DNA of 64,000 nt from Lachnoclostridium sp. UBA903 (GCA_002294045.1 DBEP01000114.1:31443-95442); one strand, 5' to 3'. Counted from the first letter of the stretch, positions 27,523 to 35,663 are shown. Notes: generated from the sequence alone by a model not told the origin. Translations and numbers: made by a program.

Positions 27523-28434
27523 CTACTTTGCGGTATCCCCTTCCTGCTCCGTTTTTTTATCACGGACGGGCTGTGCCATTTTTCTATATTGCTTGCGGTA
27601 TTTTAACGGGGAGGTTTCCGTAAAATTGGAAAACACCTTTTCAAAATAGGTAATACTTTCATAACCTAAGGTAGCGGCGATTTCCGTTATGCTTAAATCC
27701 GTATCTAAAAGCAATTGCTGTGCCTTTTGGATACGGTTGATATTGATATATTCACTTACGGTAAAACTGGTTACTTCCTTAAAAATCCGGCTGAGGTAGC
27801 ACTTGCTGATATAAAAGCGCTTGGCAAGGTCATCTAAGGATCTTGCTTCCGCGGAATGGGACGTGATATAAGAAGCCACTTCACTGACCTTTTTATGTTT
27901 TGCCGTCATGGCAAGATTTGATACCTGTCTGGCATTATCCCGCAGGTTACTTCTTAAAGCATAGATTAACAGGGAGCTTAGTTTCATCATGGCTACGGCA
28001 GTGTAGTGGGGCTGTTTTTGGCGCAGCTCTTCCGCAATGCCTAACAGCAGTGACTTTACATAATTCTGCCCGCTGCTGTCCAGTTTTAATACCCCGTAAT
28101 TGGCGGAGAAAAACCGGGAAAGGGATATACCGCAGGACGATGAGAGGAAGGTTTGGAAGGGTTCTGCCTTCAGTTCAATTAAAATACGGTCGTGATAAGA
28201 TTTGCCTCCGGCTACGCCGGTTTTATGAATCTGGCCTTTATTTATAAAAACAATGCTTCCCTCTTTTACAAGATATGTCTTATTTTCAATAAAATAGTGA
28301 CGTTCCCCTTCTAACAGATAATAGATTTCGTATTCATCGTGGACATGTTTGGAAGGCATATTATATTCATAATCACGGATAATCCGGTCAATGCAGATGC
28401 CGTCCATAGTTTCTTCAAATACAATTCGTCTCAT
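27523..28434 (-). CDS. AraC-family transcriptional regulator with cupin sensor domain
   Basis: The 303-aa protein has an N-terminal cupin domain (HVHDEYEIYYLLEGERHYFIE, about residues 27-100) and a C-terminal pair of AraC helix-turn-helix motifs (YISKCYLSRIFKE and ITEIAATLGYESITYFEKVF). Such regulators sense a sugar and usually activate catabolic operons. It lies between the ABC/GH43 operon and the divergent GH4 gene. The 15-bp motif AATATAGTTGTAAAA occurs near its own start and upstream of the ABC operon, with a variant upstream of the glycosidase at 18266. It is the best candidate for local activator. Confidence 0.9.
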   Translation of the reverse strand: MRRIVFEETMDGICIDRIIRDYEYNMPSKHVHDEYEIYYLLEGERHYFIENKTYLVKEGSIVFINKGQIHKTGVAGGKSYHDRILIELKAEPFQTFLSSSCGISLSRFFSANYGVLKLDSSGQNYVKSLLLGIAEELRQKQPHYTAVAMMKLSSLLIYALRSNLRDNARQVSNLAMTAKHKKVSEVASYITSHSAEARSLDDLAKRFYISKCYLSRIFKEVTSFTVSEYININRIQKAQQLLLDTDLSITEIAATLGYESITYFEKVFSNFTETSPLKYRKQYRKMAQPVRDKKTEQEGDTAK

Positions 28435-28469
28435 AAAGTAATACCTCCGTTTGTCATATAAGCATGGGT

Positions 28470-28494
28470 CAGAGTGTGTTTGAAACGCACTCTA
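28470..28494. repeat. Short family A palindrome (both termini joined)
   Basis: CAGAGTGTGTTTGAAACG continues to CACTCTAG: two family A termini face each other with nothing between them. It looks like the remnant left after loss of the element's interior. Confidence 0.65.
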
Positions 28495-28496
28495 GT

Positions 28497-28511
28497 CAAT
28501 ATAGTTGTAAA
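28497..28511 (+). promoter_or_regulatory. Shared motif next to the AraC regulator gene
   Basis: AATATAGTTGTAAAA lies about 65 bp upstream of the AraC start and matches 22477-22491 exactly. A related sequence, AATATAGTATAAAAA, lies at 18105-18119. Candidate binding site of the AraC protein. Confidence 0.5.
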
Positions 28512-28568
28512 ATCAGGGAAAACAAGCAATATTTTATAAGATTATTATACCATATTATATTATAATGT

Positions 28569-28734
28569 CTAGGACAGCAGTGCATAAGTTTCGCTTAATT
28601 TCAGTGCCTGATACTTGCGCTGGGGCAAGGCGGAGGAATGAGGCGTAGCGGACCCTGCGCCGATGGACGACAATGCGGCACCGACATAAATAGCAGGTGC
28701 TGAATTAAGTGAAATCTATGCACTGCTGTACTAG
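28569..28734. repeat. 166-bp MITE-like inverted-repeat element with CTAG ends
   Basis: The ends are CTAGGACAGCAGTGCATA and, at the other side, its near-perfect inverse ending CTAG (one mismatch in 18 bases). Pairing continues more loosely for about 20 bases on each side around a GC-rich centre. There is no ORF. This size and structure fit a non-autonomous mobile element or a structured intergenic repeat. Confidence 0.65.
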
Positions 28735-28825
28735 TATATAATATCACAGGGTAGGTAATAACATATTTATCCTGATTTAAGTGACTGCCAAGGCGGGAAG
28801 CTGGAAGTAAAGGAGAGGATGAAAA

Positions 28826-30223
28826 ATGGAATATCAGAATAATAATGTAAAGGACTTAAAAATATCCTATATAGGCGGCGGCTCCAGGGGGTGGGCCTGG
28901 ACCTTTATGACGGACCTGTCATTAGAACCGGCTTTAAGCGGAACAATCTGTCTTTATGACCTGGATAAAAAAGCCGCTGTGAATAACCAGATTATCGGAA
29001 ACCGGTTAAATGAAAGAAAGGATACCTGCGGAAAGTGGAAATATACGGTGGCTTCCGGCCTTAAGGAAGCACTTACGGACGCCGACTTCATTATTATTTC
29101 GATTTTACCGGGAACCTTTGATGAAATGGAAAGTGATGTCCATCTTCCGGAACGCCTTGGTATTTACCAGTCGGTAGGCGACACGGCGGGGCCGGGCGGT
29201 ATGATTCGGGCTCTTCGTACCATTCCCATGTTTACGGAAATCGGGGAGGCAATTAAGGCTTATGCACCGAACGCCTGGGTCATCAATTATACGAATCCCA
29301 TGTCCCTGTGTGTAAAAACTTTATACCATGTCTATCCTGAAATAAAAGCATTCGGCTGCTGCCATGAAGTATTCGGCACGCAGAAGCTGCTTAAAAATAT
29401 TGTGGAAGAGTCTCTGGGAATTCAGGAGATAAAAAGGGAAGATATATATGTTAATGTTTTAGGAATTAATCATTTTACCTGGTTTGATTATGCATCTTAT
29501 AAAGGTATTGATATTTTTCCCGTATACCGGGATTATATTGACAGGCATTTTGAAGAAGGCTATCATGAAAACGACAATAATTGGGCCAATAATATGTTTG
29601 AGTGTTATCACAGGGTTAAATTTGACCTGTTCCGTAAATATGGCTTGATTGCGGCGGCAGGCGACAGGCATCTGGCTGAATTTATGCCTGGGGAGGAGTA
29701 TCTGAAGAACCCTGAAACCGTAAAGAAATGGAATTTTGCTTTAACTACGGTTGCCTGGAGAAAAGAGGACTTACAAAACCGTCTTGCCAAAAGCCAAAGA
29801 CTGGCAGAAGGTGAAGAAATGGTATTAACGCCCTCCGGTGAGGAAGGAATCCTTTTAATTAAAGCATTGTGCGGGCTGGAACGGGTTATCAGTAATGTGA
29901 ATATCCCGAATACGAATCAACAGATAACCAATCTTACGGCCGAAGCTGTTGTAGAGACGAATGCGGTTTTTGAACGGGATTCCATCCGGCCGATTATAGC
30001 AGGAGCTCTGCCTGGAGAGGTATTAAAACTGGTAACACCTCATGTGGAAAATCATGAAATGATTCTTAAGGCTGCCCTGGCCTATGATAAGTCCCTGGTT
30101 GTTAAGGCGTTTTTAAATGACCCTTTGGTAAAAGGAAGAGCATCCGGGGAAGAGGTCGAAAAACTGGTGGAGAATATGATACATAATACGGTTAAGTACC
30201 TGCCGGAGGAATGGAAGCGGTAA
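28826..30223 (+). CDS. Glycoside hydrolase family 4, probable alpha-galacturonidase (LplD-like)
   Basis: The 465-aa NAD- and metal-dependent GH4 enzyme has the nucleotide-binding N-terminus ISYIGGGSRGWAW and metal ligands in CHEV (Cys179, His180) and GINHF (His216). The CHEV motif marks the alpha-galacturonidase subgroup typified by Bacillus LplD, as I recall from the literature. GH4 enzymes cleave by oxidation and elimination in the cytoplasm. A galacturonidase fits a locus for pectin or xylogalacturonan fragments together with the esterase and GH43. AAGGAGAGG precedes the ATG. It is divergent from the AraC gene. Confidence 0.85.
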   Translation: MEYQNNNVKDLKISYIGGGSRGWAWTFMTDLSLEPALSGTICLYDLDKKAAVNNQIIGNRLNERKDTCGKWKYTVASGLKEALTDADFIIISILPGTFDEMESDVHLPERLGIYQSVGDTAGPGGMIRALRTIPMFTEIGEAIKAYAPNAWVINYTNPMSLCVKTLYHVYPEIKAFGCCHEVFGTQKLLKNIVEESLGIQEIKREDIYVNVLGINHFTWFDYASYKGIDIFPVYRDYIDRHFEEGYHENDNNWANNMFECYHRVKFDLFRKYGLIAAAGDRHLAEFMPGEEYLKNPETVKKWNFALTTVAWRKEDLQNRLAKSQRLAEGEEMVLTPSGEEGILLIKALCGLERVISNVNIPNTNQQITNLTAEAVVETNAVFERDSIRPIIAGALPGEVLKLVTPHVENHEMILKAALAYDKSLVVKAFLNDPLVKGRASGEEVEKLVENMIHNTVKYLPEEWKR

Positions 30224-30650
30224 GGATAGGATTGGTTATGTTTTATTTATATGTATAATAAAACAGATTTTTCATAGTCAGAGTCAATAAAGAAATGTGG
30301 TTCATATTTCCGGAAATCAGTTTGCCCTTGTCCGCAAATAAATTTTCCGTGAAATGCAAATCACATTTTTTTATTCTGCCTTCCTCCTGCCTCCTGGGGT
30401 GCTTTCCCGGCCTGCGTTTCCCTTGTTACGGAGAAAAGTTAAGAAAAAATTTGATTTATCTTATAAATGCAGGAGAGTATATTAAAGATTGGATTAAAAA
30501 CGGCGCTATTGGTTGATTGCCGGTTAAGAAGGGATTATAATAAATGAGCATAGCGTATAAATTAATGTAAGCGTACCGGAATAAAAGAAATATGGAATGA
30601 GATACGAAAATAATATGCGAGCCCGGTAAAGGGCAGATGGGAGACAGGAT
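30224..30650. other. Intergenic region, 427 bp
   Basis: AT-rich with a C-rich central patch (about 30370-30425). I see no convincing gene, terminator or repeat. A 73-codon open frame at 30295-30516 has no ribosome binding site and no protein-like pattern. Confidence 0.4.
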
Positions 30651-31589
30651 ATGTTTGAAGATATGAATAAGGAATTGGATGAATTAAAGCAGGGAATGTA
30701 CCGGTATGAAAAAATAGAATCTATGTTAAGGAGCCTTCAGGAGCAGTTAAAGGAGCTGGAAGAGAAGCAGGAAGGTTTAAAGAAAGAATTGGATAAAGAG
30801 GAAGCAGATGTTGAGCAATTAAATAAAAAGAGTCTTGCGGCTGTTTTTTATACTATTTTGGGAAGCAAAGAAGAGCAGCTGGAAAAAGAGCGGCAGGAAG
30901 CGCTGGCAGCCGGACTGAAACTGGACGATAATCTAAAGCAGATTGATGATATCAAATATCAGATTTCCAAACTGACAGAGGAAAAAAGCCAATATCAAAA
31001 TTATAAAGCAAGATATCATCGGTTATATAACAAAAAGTATAATTTGATGAAAGAAAGCGGTAATGCGGCATTTGAGAAAATCTTTAAAATAGAGGATGAC
31101 ATCGCCCTTTGTAAATCGGACCGGAAGGAGATTACGGAAGCCATATCGGCCGGCAACCGGGTCATGAGCCAGATATCCGGCGCCGAGTCAAGCCTTAACA
31201 GTGCGGAAGGCTGGGGAACCTGGGATATAATAGGCGGCGGTTTAATTACCGATGTGATTAAACACTCCCATATCGATGATGCAAAGGATGCGGTTTCCAA
31301 AATACAGTCTTTGCTAAACAATTTCAGAACGGAACTGGCGGATATTAGCATTCAATCGGAGATACAAATCGAAATCCAAGGATTTGCAAAATTTGCGGAC
31401 TTTTTCTTTGACGGCCTTATTTCGGACTGGGTAATCCAGTCCCGTATACATGATTCTATGGACAGCGTCCGGCGGGTAAAGGGAGAAGTAAACGGTGTGC
31501 TTAAAAAGTTGGAGCATATGCAGGATGATGTGGAGAAAAGAATTGGGCAATTAAACAGGGAGTTATCTCAATTTGTTGAAACTGCTTAA
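30651..31589 (+). CDS. Coiled-coil protein of unknown function
   Basis: The 312-aa protein has no signal peptide or membrane helix. Residues about 1-75 and 90-140 are long charged coiled coils. A central glycine-containing motif, GWGTWDIIGGGLITDVIKHS (about residues 188-207), is followed by helices to the end. I recall this GWGTWD...KHS pattern from other Firmicutes coiled-coil proteins but know no function. GGGAGACAGG lies before the ATG. It stands alone between the GH4 gene and an AlkZ-related gene. Confidence 0.75.
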   Translation: MFEDMNKELDELKQGMYRYEKIESMLRSLQEQLKELEEKQEGLKKELDKEEADVEQLNKKSLAAVFYTILGSKEEQLEKERQEALAAGLKLDDNLKQIDDIKYQISKLTEEKSQYQNYKARYHRLYNKKYNLMKESGNAAFEKIFKIEDDIALCKSDRKEITEAISAGNRVMSQISGAESSLNSAEGWGTWDIIGGGLITDVIKHSHIDDAKDAVSKIQSLLNNFRTELADISIQSEIQIEIQGFAKFADFFFDGLISDWVIQSRIHDSMDSVRRVKGEVNGVLKKLEHMQDDVEKRIGQLNRELSQFVETA

Positions 31590-31655
31590 AGGCAGGATAA
31601 TTAAGGACTGAGAGCCGTTTATAACTGCATCCTGCCGATATTTAATCCGGATAAT

Positions 31656-31696
31656 TTTCATAATTTACTCCATTCCTGCACACGCTTTATGCATGA
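31656..31696 (-). repeat. Family D leader repeat, orphan copy
   Basis: On the minus strand this reads ATGCATAAAGCGTGTGCAGG, then AATGGAG, TAAATT and ATG. It matches the 5' leaders of the genes starting at 49769 (-) and 43481 (+), but here the ATG opens only a 32-codon frame running into the end of the coiled-coil gene. It looks like a leader without its gene. Confidence 0.5.
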
Positions 31697-31748
31697 GGCT
31701 GAAAGAGAGTTGCTTTCAACTATTATCCTGTTATTTTCAGAATAGTTC

Positions 31749-31757
31749 TGGTATAAT
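31749..31757 (+). promoter_or_regulatory. Extended -10 promoter before the AlkZ-related gene
   Basis: TGGTATAAT is a full extended -10 element about 50 bp before the start codon at 31806. No good -35 box is visible. Confidence 0.4.
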
Positions 31758-31805
31758 GGAAAATATAGCAGGAAGAGGAAATATTGCAATTGAGGGAGGG
31801 AACCT

Positions 31806-32525
31806 ATGGTTACAATTGATGGCAAATGGACAATGGAAGGGCTGGAGCCGGATAATAAGAACAGGATTAAAAGCTATAAAGAACTGACGGAATTTGTTAA
31901 TCATATCGGATTTCTTCCTTTGTTTAAAAATAACATAGAAGGATTTTCCGTGGAAGAACGTACGGCAGCGGTTTCCTGGTGGAGCGGCAGGAAAGAAGAC
32001 CCATGGGAATGGCGGGAAATCATTGCGGGAGAAGGAAAGGTTGCATACGGGAAATTATTTAATAACAAAGCCGGTTTTGTATCCGGAAAGTGGTATCCTT
32101 TGTTTGCCGCCTATAGGCGCGACGGGTATGATTTCGACAGCAGATATGAAGATGGACTGGCCTCCAGGAAATGTAAAAAAATAATAGACGTCCTGACGGA
32201 GTATGAAACACTCCCTTCCAATAAATTAAAGGTTATGGCCGGTTTTGGCCCAGGCGGTGAAAAGGGCTTTGAGGGAGCAATGACATTGCTGCAGATGCAG
32301 ACTTATATAACCGTCCGTAATTTTCAGAGAAGGCGAAACAGGAGAAATGAGGAGTACGGCTGGCCGGTTGCCGTTTATTCCCTGTCGGAAAAATTGTTCG
32401 GGGAGGATTATGTAAGGTCTTCCTATCAGGTGGAAGCAAAAGCGGCAAAGCAGGAAATTATAAAGCATCTGCTGGATAAGTTTCCGGCTGCCTCTTATGA
32501 GGATATGGCGAAATGTATCCGTTAA
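31806..32525 (+). CDS. AlkZ-related protein
   Basis: The 239-aa soluble protein has the patterns ELTEFVNHIGFLPLFKNNI, DPWEWREIIAGEGKVAYGKL and YGWPVAVYSLSEKLFG. I associate these with a Firmicutes family annotated as AlkZ-related, similar to part of AlkZ/YcaQ winged-helix DNA glycosylases that unhook crosslinked DNA. The assignment is from memory and no catalytic residue can be confirmed. GGAGGG precedes the ATG, and an extended -10 lies about 50 bp upstream. It appears to be monocistronic. Confidence 0.55.
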   Translation: MVTIDGKWTMEGLEPDNKNRIKSYKELTEFVNHIGFLPLFKNNIEGFSVEERTAAVSWWSGRKEDPWEWREIIAGEGKVAYGKLFNNKAGFVSGKWYPLFAAYRRDGYDFDSRYEDGLASRKCKKIIDVLTEYETLPSNKLKVMAGFGPGGEKGFEGAMTLLQMQTYITVRNFQRRRNRRNEEYGWPVAVYSLSEKLFGEDYVRSSYQVEAKAAKQEIIKHLLDKFPAASYEDMAKCIR

Positions 32526-32678
32526 CGGCAAGGGCAACTGCGCCAGGCAGGTTTTGCGGGGGGTGGATTTTTACGGTGACGTTGCAGGAAGCCGGTATAG
32601 TGATGAAAGCAGTACATTATGTGCTGTGGCTAAGAAAACGTACCGGGCATAAGTATTCAGAAAGGAAGCAGGTGGGTT

Positions 32679-33320
32679 ATGCAAAAAACGATTGCAGTTA
32701 TATTGGATGAAAATAATCATTTAACGGGGATAACGGATGCAAGGAAGTTATCTGTTTATCACAAATCCGGTGAGGATTGGACAAAGCAGAAAGAGATAAT
32801 ATTACCTGAACTGTTTCAGGGCGGTATGGCCGATATCAGGAAAAAGCTGGGCGGTGTTATCGGGGAATTGGATGATTGTAAAATCATTGCGGGCAAATCC
32901 GTAACTGGTCTGGTATATAACACTCTGAGCAGCGCAGGATTTATCATTGCCGAAATAGATGAGTTTAAACCGGCGGTCCTGGACGGATTATACTCCGATA
33001 TTTTAAATGAAATCAATGCTTTACATAGGGAAGCGGAATTAAGCAATATTCCTACGGCGCCGGTTGAAACCGGAATAAAAGGGAATTATTTCTTTGATTT
33101 TGGCCTGTTAAAGAATTCCGGTCTGCCTTATTCCTCCAAAACCACCATACTGCCTTTCTTAAATTCCGTCCGTTTTAATCAGCTTGAAATTCTGTGCGAC
33201 CACGTAATGCCCTGGTTTGACCCTGAAATGAAAAAAAGAAATCTTTTATATACCGTAACAGAAACCGGTAACGGCAAGATTAGTATTCTGGTTAAGACAG
33301 CCGACGGGCAGGTCGTTTAA
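32679..33320 (+). CDS. AnfO-like protein (Fe-only nitrogenase accessory family)
   Basis: The 213-aa protein begins with TIAVILDENNHLTGITDARK, then WTKQKEI, MADIRKKLGGVIGELDDCKIIAGKSVTGLVYNTLSSAGF and IAEIDEF. This is the arrangement I know from AnfO, encoded in Fe-only nitrogenase operons. No nitrogenase structural genes are in the window, so this may be a stand-alone relative with another role, possibly in FeS or metal cofactor handling. AGGTGGG precedes the ATG. About 150 bp separate it from the AlkZ-related gene. Confidence 0.6.
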   Translation: MQKTIAVILDENNHLTGITDARKLSVYHKSGEDWTKQKEIILPELFQGGMADIRKKLGGVIGELDDCKIIAGKSVTGLVYNTLSSAGFIIAEIDEFKPAVLDGLYSDILNEINALHREAELSNIPTAPVETGIKGNYFFDFGLLKNSGLPYSSKTTILPFLNSVRFNQLEILCDHVMPWFDPEMKKRNLLYTVTETGNGKISILVKTADGQVV

Positions 33321-33351
33321 ACCGGATTAACGGGACAGAAAAACACAGGAA

Positions 33352-33465
33352 GGGAAATCATCCCAGGGGGAGGCCGCTTCCGTATATAGTTGTCCGATTT
33401 TGCAGGAAAGAATCCTTATGACACTAAGAAACTCCAAGAAATTACTTAGAACGGAGTGAAACCAG
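33352..33465 (-). repeat. Half copy of family B palindrome
   Basis: This sequence matches the right half of the large palindrome at 49011-49272 in reverse orientation, including GGCCGCTTCCG, TCCGATTTTGCAGGAAAGAA, AAACTCC and ACTTAGAACGGAGTGAAA. It ends 2-3 bases before the -35 box of the thiamine operon promoter. Confidence 0.65.
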
Positions 33466-33467
33466 GA

Positions 33468-33496
33468 TTGACACTTTATACAAAAGAAGTTATAAT
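33468..33496 (+). promoter_or_regulatory. Promoter of the thiamine operon
   Basis: Consensus TTGACA (33468-33473), a 17-base spacer and consensus TATAAT (33491-33496) place the transcript start just before the riboswitch. So strong a promoter implies control mainly by the riboswitch. Confidence 0.8.
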
Positions 33497-33511
33497 GGGT
33501 TAAAATTGAAT

Positions 33512-33596
33512 AATTCGGGAGCTTGTGTGCAGGCTGAGAGGAAACAATAGTTTCGACCGTACCTGATTTGGATAATGCCAACGTAGGGAATAACAT
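33512..33596 (+). ncRNA. TPP riboswitch (THI element)
   Basis: The conserved TPP-aptamer segments are present: CGGGAGC, GCAGGCTGAGAGG, GACCGTACCTGATTTGGATA and ATGCCAACGTAGGGAA. A terminator hairpin follows and the thiamine genes lie downstream. With TPP bound, transcription should stop at the terminator. Confidence 0.95.
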
Positions 33597-33610
33597 GAAT
33601 TTAAATTTAT

Positions 33611-33648
33611 GGGATATACCGGTATGTTGGGGTATGTCCCGTTTTTTA
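33611..33648 (+). terminator. Riboswitch-controlled terminator
   Basis: GGGATATACC (33611-33620) pairs with GGTATGTCCC (33631-33640), with one wobble, and is followed by GTTTTTT. It is the expression platform of the TPP riboswitch. Confidence 0.85.
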
Positions 33649-33650
33649 TA

Positions 33651-33770
33651 TCATAGGAAAATTTGTCCTATGAGACAAAAGCCCTCCAGCGTTCTGAACG
33701 CCCGCTTTGCGCTATACTGCGTCCGGCCCGCGCAGGTATTTTTATTACACTTCAGAGCTCCCGGATAACA
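33651..33770 (+). repeat. Family C repeat with GTTCTGAACGC core
   Basis: It starts with a small hairpin, TCATAGGA/TCCTATGA, then GAGACAAAAGC; the copy at 58635-58700 shares this start. The core GCGTTCTGAACGC and CTTTGCGCTATACTGCGTC also occurs inside the family A copy at 38078-38241. It separates the terminator from thiW. Confidence 0.5.
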
Positions 33771-33790
33771 GGAAAGGATGGCAATTACAT

Positions 33791-34303
33791 ATGGCAGATG
33801 TAAAAAAATTATCGTTAGCCGGGATTTTAATTACGGCAGGCGTGGTATGTTCTCCCTTTTACATACCCATGGGGACGGCGAAATGTTTTCCCGTCCAGCA
33901 TTTAATCAACGTCTTGGCAGGAGTTTTGCTGGGGCCCTTTTACTCCGTTGGCATGGCATTTTGTACCTCATTTATAAGAGTAATGACGGGGACAGGCAGC
34001 CTGCTTGCTTTTCCCGGCAGTATGATTGGAGCTTTTTTATGCGGAATATTATTTAAATACACGAAGAAAATGCAGCTGGCGTTTCTGGGAGAAGTATTTG
34101 GTACGGGAATATTGGGTGCATTTATGGCATCGGCAATGGCAGGTTTATTTTTGTCCAATAAGGCCGCCCTGTTTGGTTTTGTAATACCCTTTGGGCTAAG
34201 TTCCCTGGCAGGGGCAGCTATTTCTCTGGTATTTATCAGAATACTGAAAAGAACAGGTATATTAAAGCATTTAAATTTGGAGGCAAAGAATCATGCAATA
34301 TAA
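33791..34303 (+). CDS. thiW: Thiazole/thiamine-precursor ECF transporter S component ThiW
   Basis: The 170-aa membrane protein has about five helices and the family pattern FYIPMGTAKCFPVQHLINVLAGVLLGP. ThiW is the substrate-binding S component proposed to import hydroxyethylthiazole through a shared energy-coupling module. It is first in the operon and under the TPP riboswitch. Longer in-frame starts exist, but the ATG at 33791 has AGGAAAGGA upstream. It overlaps the thiC start by 11 bp. Its pairing with thiM, and the lack of thiazole synthesis genes here, supports thiazole salvage. Confidence 0.88.
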   Translation: MADVKKLSLAGILITAGVVCSPFYIPMGTAKCFPVQHLINVLAGVLLGPFYSVGMAFCTSFIRVMTGTGSLLAFPGSMIGAFLCGILFKYTKKMQLAFLGEVFGTGILGAFMASAMAGLFLSNKAALFGFVIPFGLSSLAGAAISLVFIRILKRTGILKHLNLEAKNHAI

Positions 34304-35603
34304 AACTCAAATGGAAGCAGCCAGAAATAATATTATTACAAATGAAATCCGACAGGTAGCCGCAAAAGAAAATATGGATATAAATAAATTGAGGGAATTG
34401 GTGGCTTTGGGTAAAATTGTAATTCCTGCCAATAAAAATCATAAAGCCTTAAGTGCGGAAGGCATCGGGGAAGGCTTGAAAACAAAAATTAATGTGAATC
34501 TGGGGGTTTCGGGAGATTGTGCCGATTATACCAATGAGTTTGAAAAGGTGAAACTGGCAATTGATTTTGGAGTGGAATCCATTATGGATTTGAGTAATTT
34601 TGGCAAAACCAATACGTTCAGGCAGCAGCTGATTGATTATTCGCCTGCAATCATCGGTACGGTTCCCATATATGATGCCATCGGCTATCTGGAAAAGGAT
34701 TTACCGGATATAGCAGCCGGGGATTTCTTAAAAGTAGTGGAAGCCCATGCCAGACAGGGTGTTGATTTTATGACAATTCACGCAGGTATAAACCGGCGTG
34801 CGGTGGAAAGTTTTAAAAACTCCGGAAGAATTACCAACATCGTATCCAGAGGCGGTTCCCTGTTATTTGCCTGGATGGAGATGACTGGAAAGGAAAATCC
34901 GTTTTATGAATACTATGAGGAAGTACTGGATATTCTCCGTGAATATGATGTTACCATCAGCCTGGGGGATGCCTTGAGACCCGGCAGCATCCATGACAGT
35001 ACGGATGCCGGACAGATTTCGGAACTGGTTGAATTAGGCGCTCTGACAAAAAGGGCATGGGAAAAAAATGTACAGGTCCTGGTAGAAGGGCCCGGCCATA
35101 TGGCGTTAAATGAAATTGCTGCCAATATGACTTTAGAGAAAAGGCTGTGCCACGGGGCACCTTTTTATGTGTTAGGACCCCTTGTAACGGATATCGCCCC
35201 GGGTTATGACCACATTACATCTGCAATCGGCGGTGCCATAGCAGCCGCAAACGGAGCGGATTTCCTGTGCTATGTAACCCCTGCGGAGCATTTAAGGCTG
35301 CCAGACTTGCAGGATGTAAAGGAAGGCATTGTTGCATCCAAAATTGCTGCCCATGCGGCGGACATTGCAAAAGGTATTCCCGGGGCACGGGAAATAGATA
35401 ATAAAATGAGCGATGCGAGAAGGCGGATTGATTGGGAAAAAATGTTTTCCTATGCCATAGACGGGAAAAAGGCAAGGGAGTACTTTGAGAGTACTCCTCC
35501 GTCGGAAAAATACAGCTGCTCCATGTGCGGGAAAATGTGTGCCATGAGAACCACCAACAAAATCCTGAATGGTGAAAAAGTAGAATTTAATGCAGTAAAT
35601 TAA
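34293..35603 (+). CDS. thiC: Phosphomethylpyrimidine synthase ThiC
   Basis: The 436-aa radical SAM enzyme converts 5-aminoimidazole ribotide to HMP phosphate. Conserved blocks include NVNLGVSGDC, IMDLSNFG, SRGGSLLFAWM, LGDALRPGSIHDSTD, VEGPGHMALNEI and GAPFYVLGPLVTDIAPGYDHI. The C-terminal cluster motif is CSMCGKMC, i.e. CX2CX3C, one residue shorter than the CX2CX4C of enterobacterial ThiC; this shorter form is found, as I recall, in anaerobic and archaeal lineages. All Cys are present, so it should be active. A BzaF-type paralogue is less likely given the thiamine operon. Confidence 0.95.
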   Translation: MQYKTQMEAARNNIITNEIRQVAAKENMDINKLRELVALGKIVIPANKNHKALSAEGIGEGLKTKINVNLGVSGDCADYTNEFEKVKLAIDFGVESIMDLSNFGKTNTFRQQLIDYSPAIIGTVPIYDAIGYLEKDLPDIAAGDFLKVVEAHARQGVDFMTIHAGINRRAVESFKNSGRITNIVSRGGSLLFAWMEMTGKENPFYEYYEEVLDILREYDVTISLGDALRPGSIHDSTDAGQISELVELGALTKRAWEKNVQVLVEGPGHMALNEIAANMTLEKRLCHGAPFYVLGPLVTDIAPGYDHITSAIGGAIAAANGADFLCYVTPAEHLRLPDLQDVKEGIVASKIAAHAADIAKGIPGAREIDNKMSDARRRIDWEKMFSYAIDGKKAREYFESTPPSEKYSCSMCGKMCAMRTTNKILNGEKVEFNAVN

Positions 35604-35663
35604 ATGCGGAATGGGATACAATAATAGAATATTTCTACTAAAATAGAAGGAGGAAAAAATCGG

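Larger units (their letters stand above)
28435..28825. other. Divergent intergenic region carrying two repeat elements
   Basis: Between the AraC gene (-) and the GH4 gene (+) lie a short family A palindrome (28470-28494), the motif AATATAGTTGTAAAA (28497-28511), and a 166-bp inverted-repeat element (28569-28734). No further ORF was seen. The GH4 promoter must lie inside or after the element. Confidence 0.6.
33321..33790. other. Thiamine operon leader region with repeats
   Basis: In order it holds a half copy of the family B palindrome (33352-33465), a consensus promoter (33468-33496), a TPP riboswitch, a terminator hairpin and a family C repeat (33651-33770). The thiW ribosome binding site follows. 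No separate gene was seen. Confidence 0.8.

Noticed and set aside
30295..30516. 73-aa ORF in the gap after the GH4 gene
   Set aside because: No ribosome binding site, no plausible protein pattern, and composition like non-coding DNA.
33321..33510. Separate small RNA gene upstream of the riboswitch
   Set aside because: The structured sequence is a half copy of the family B palindrome, and the only good promoter points into the riboswitch.
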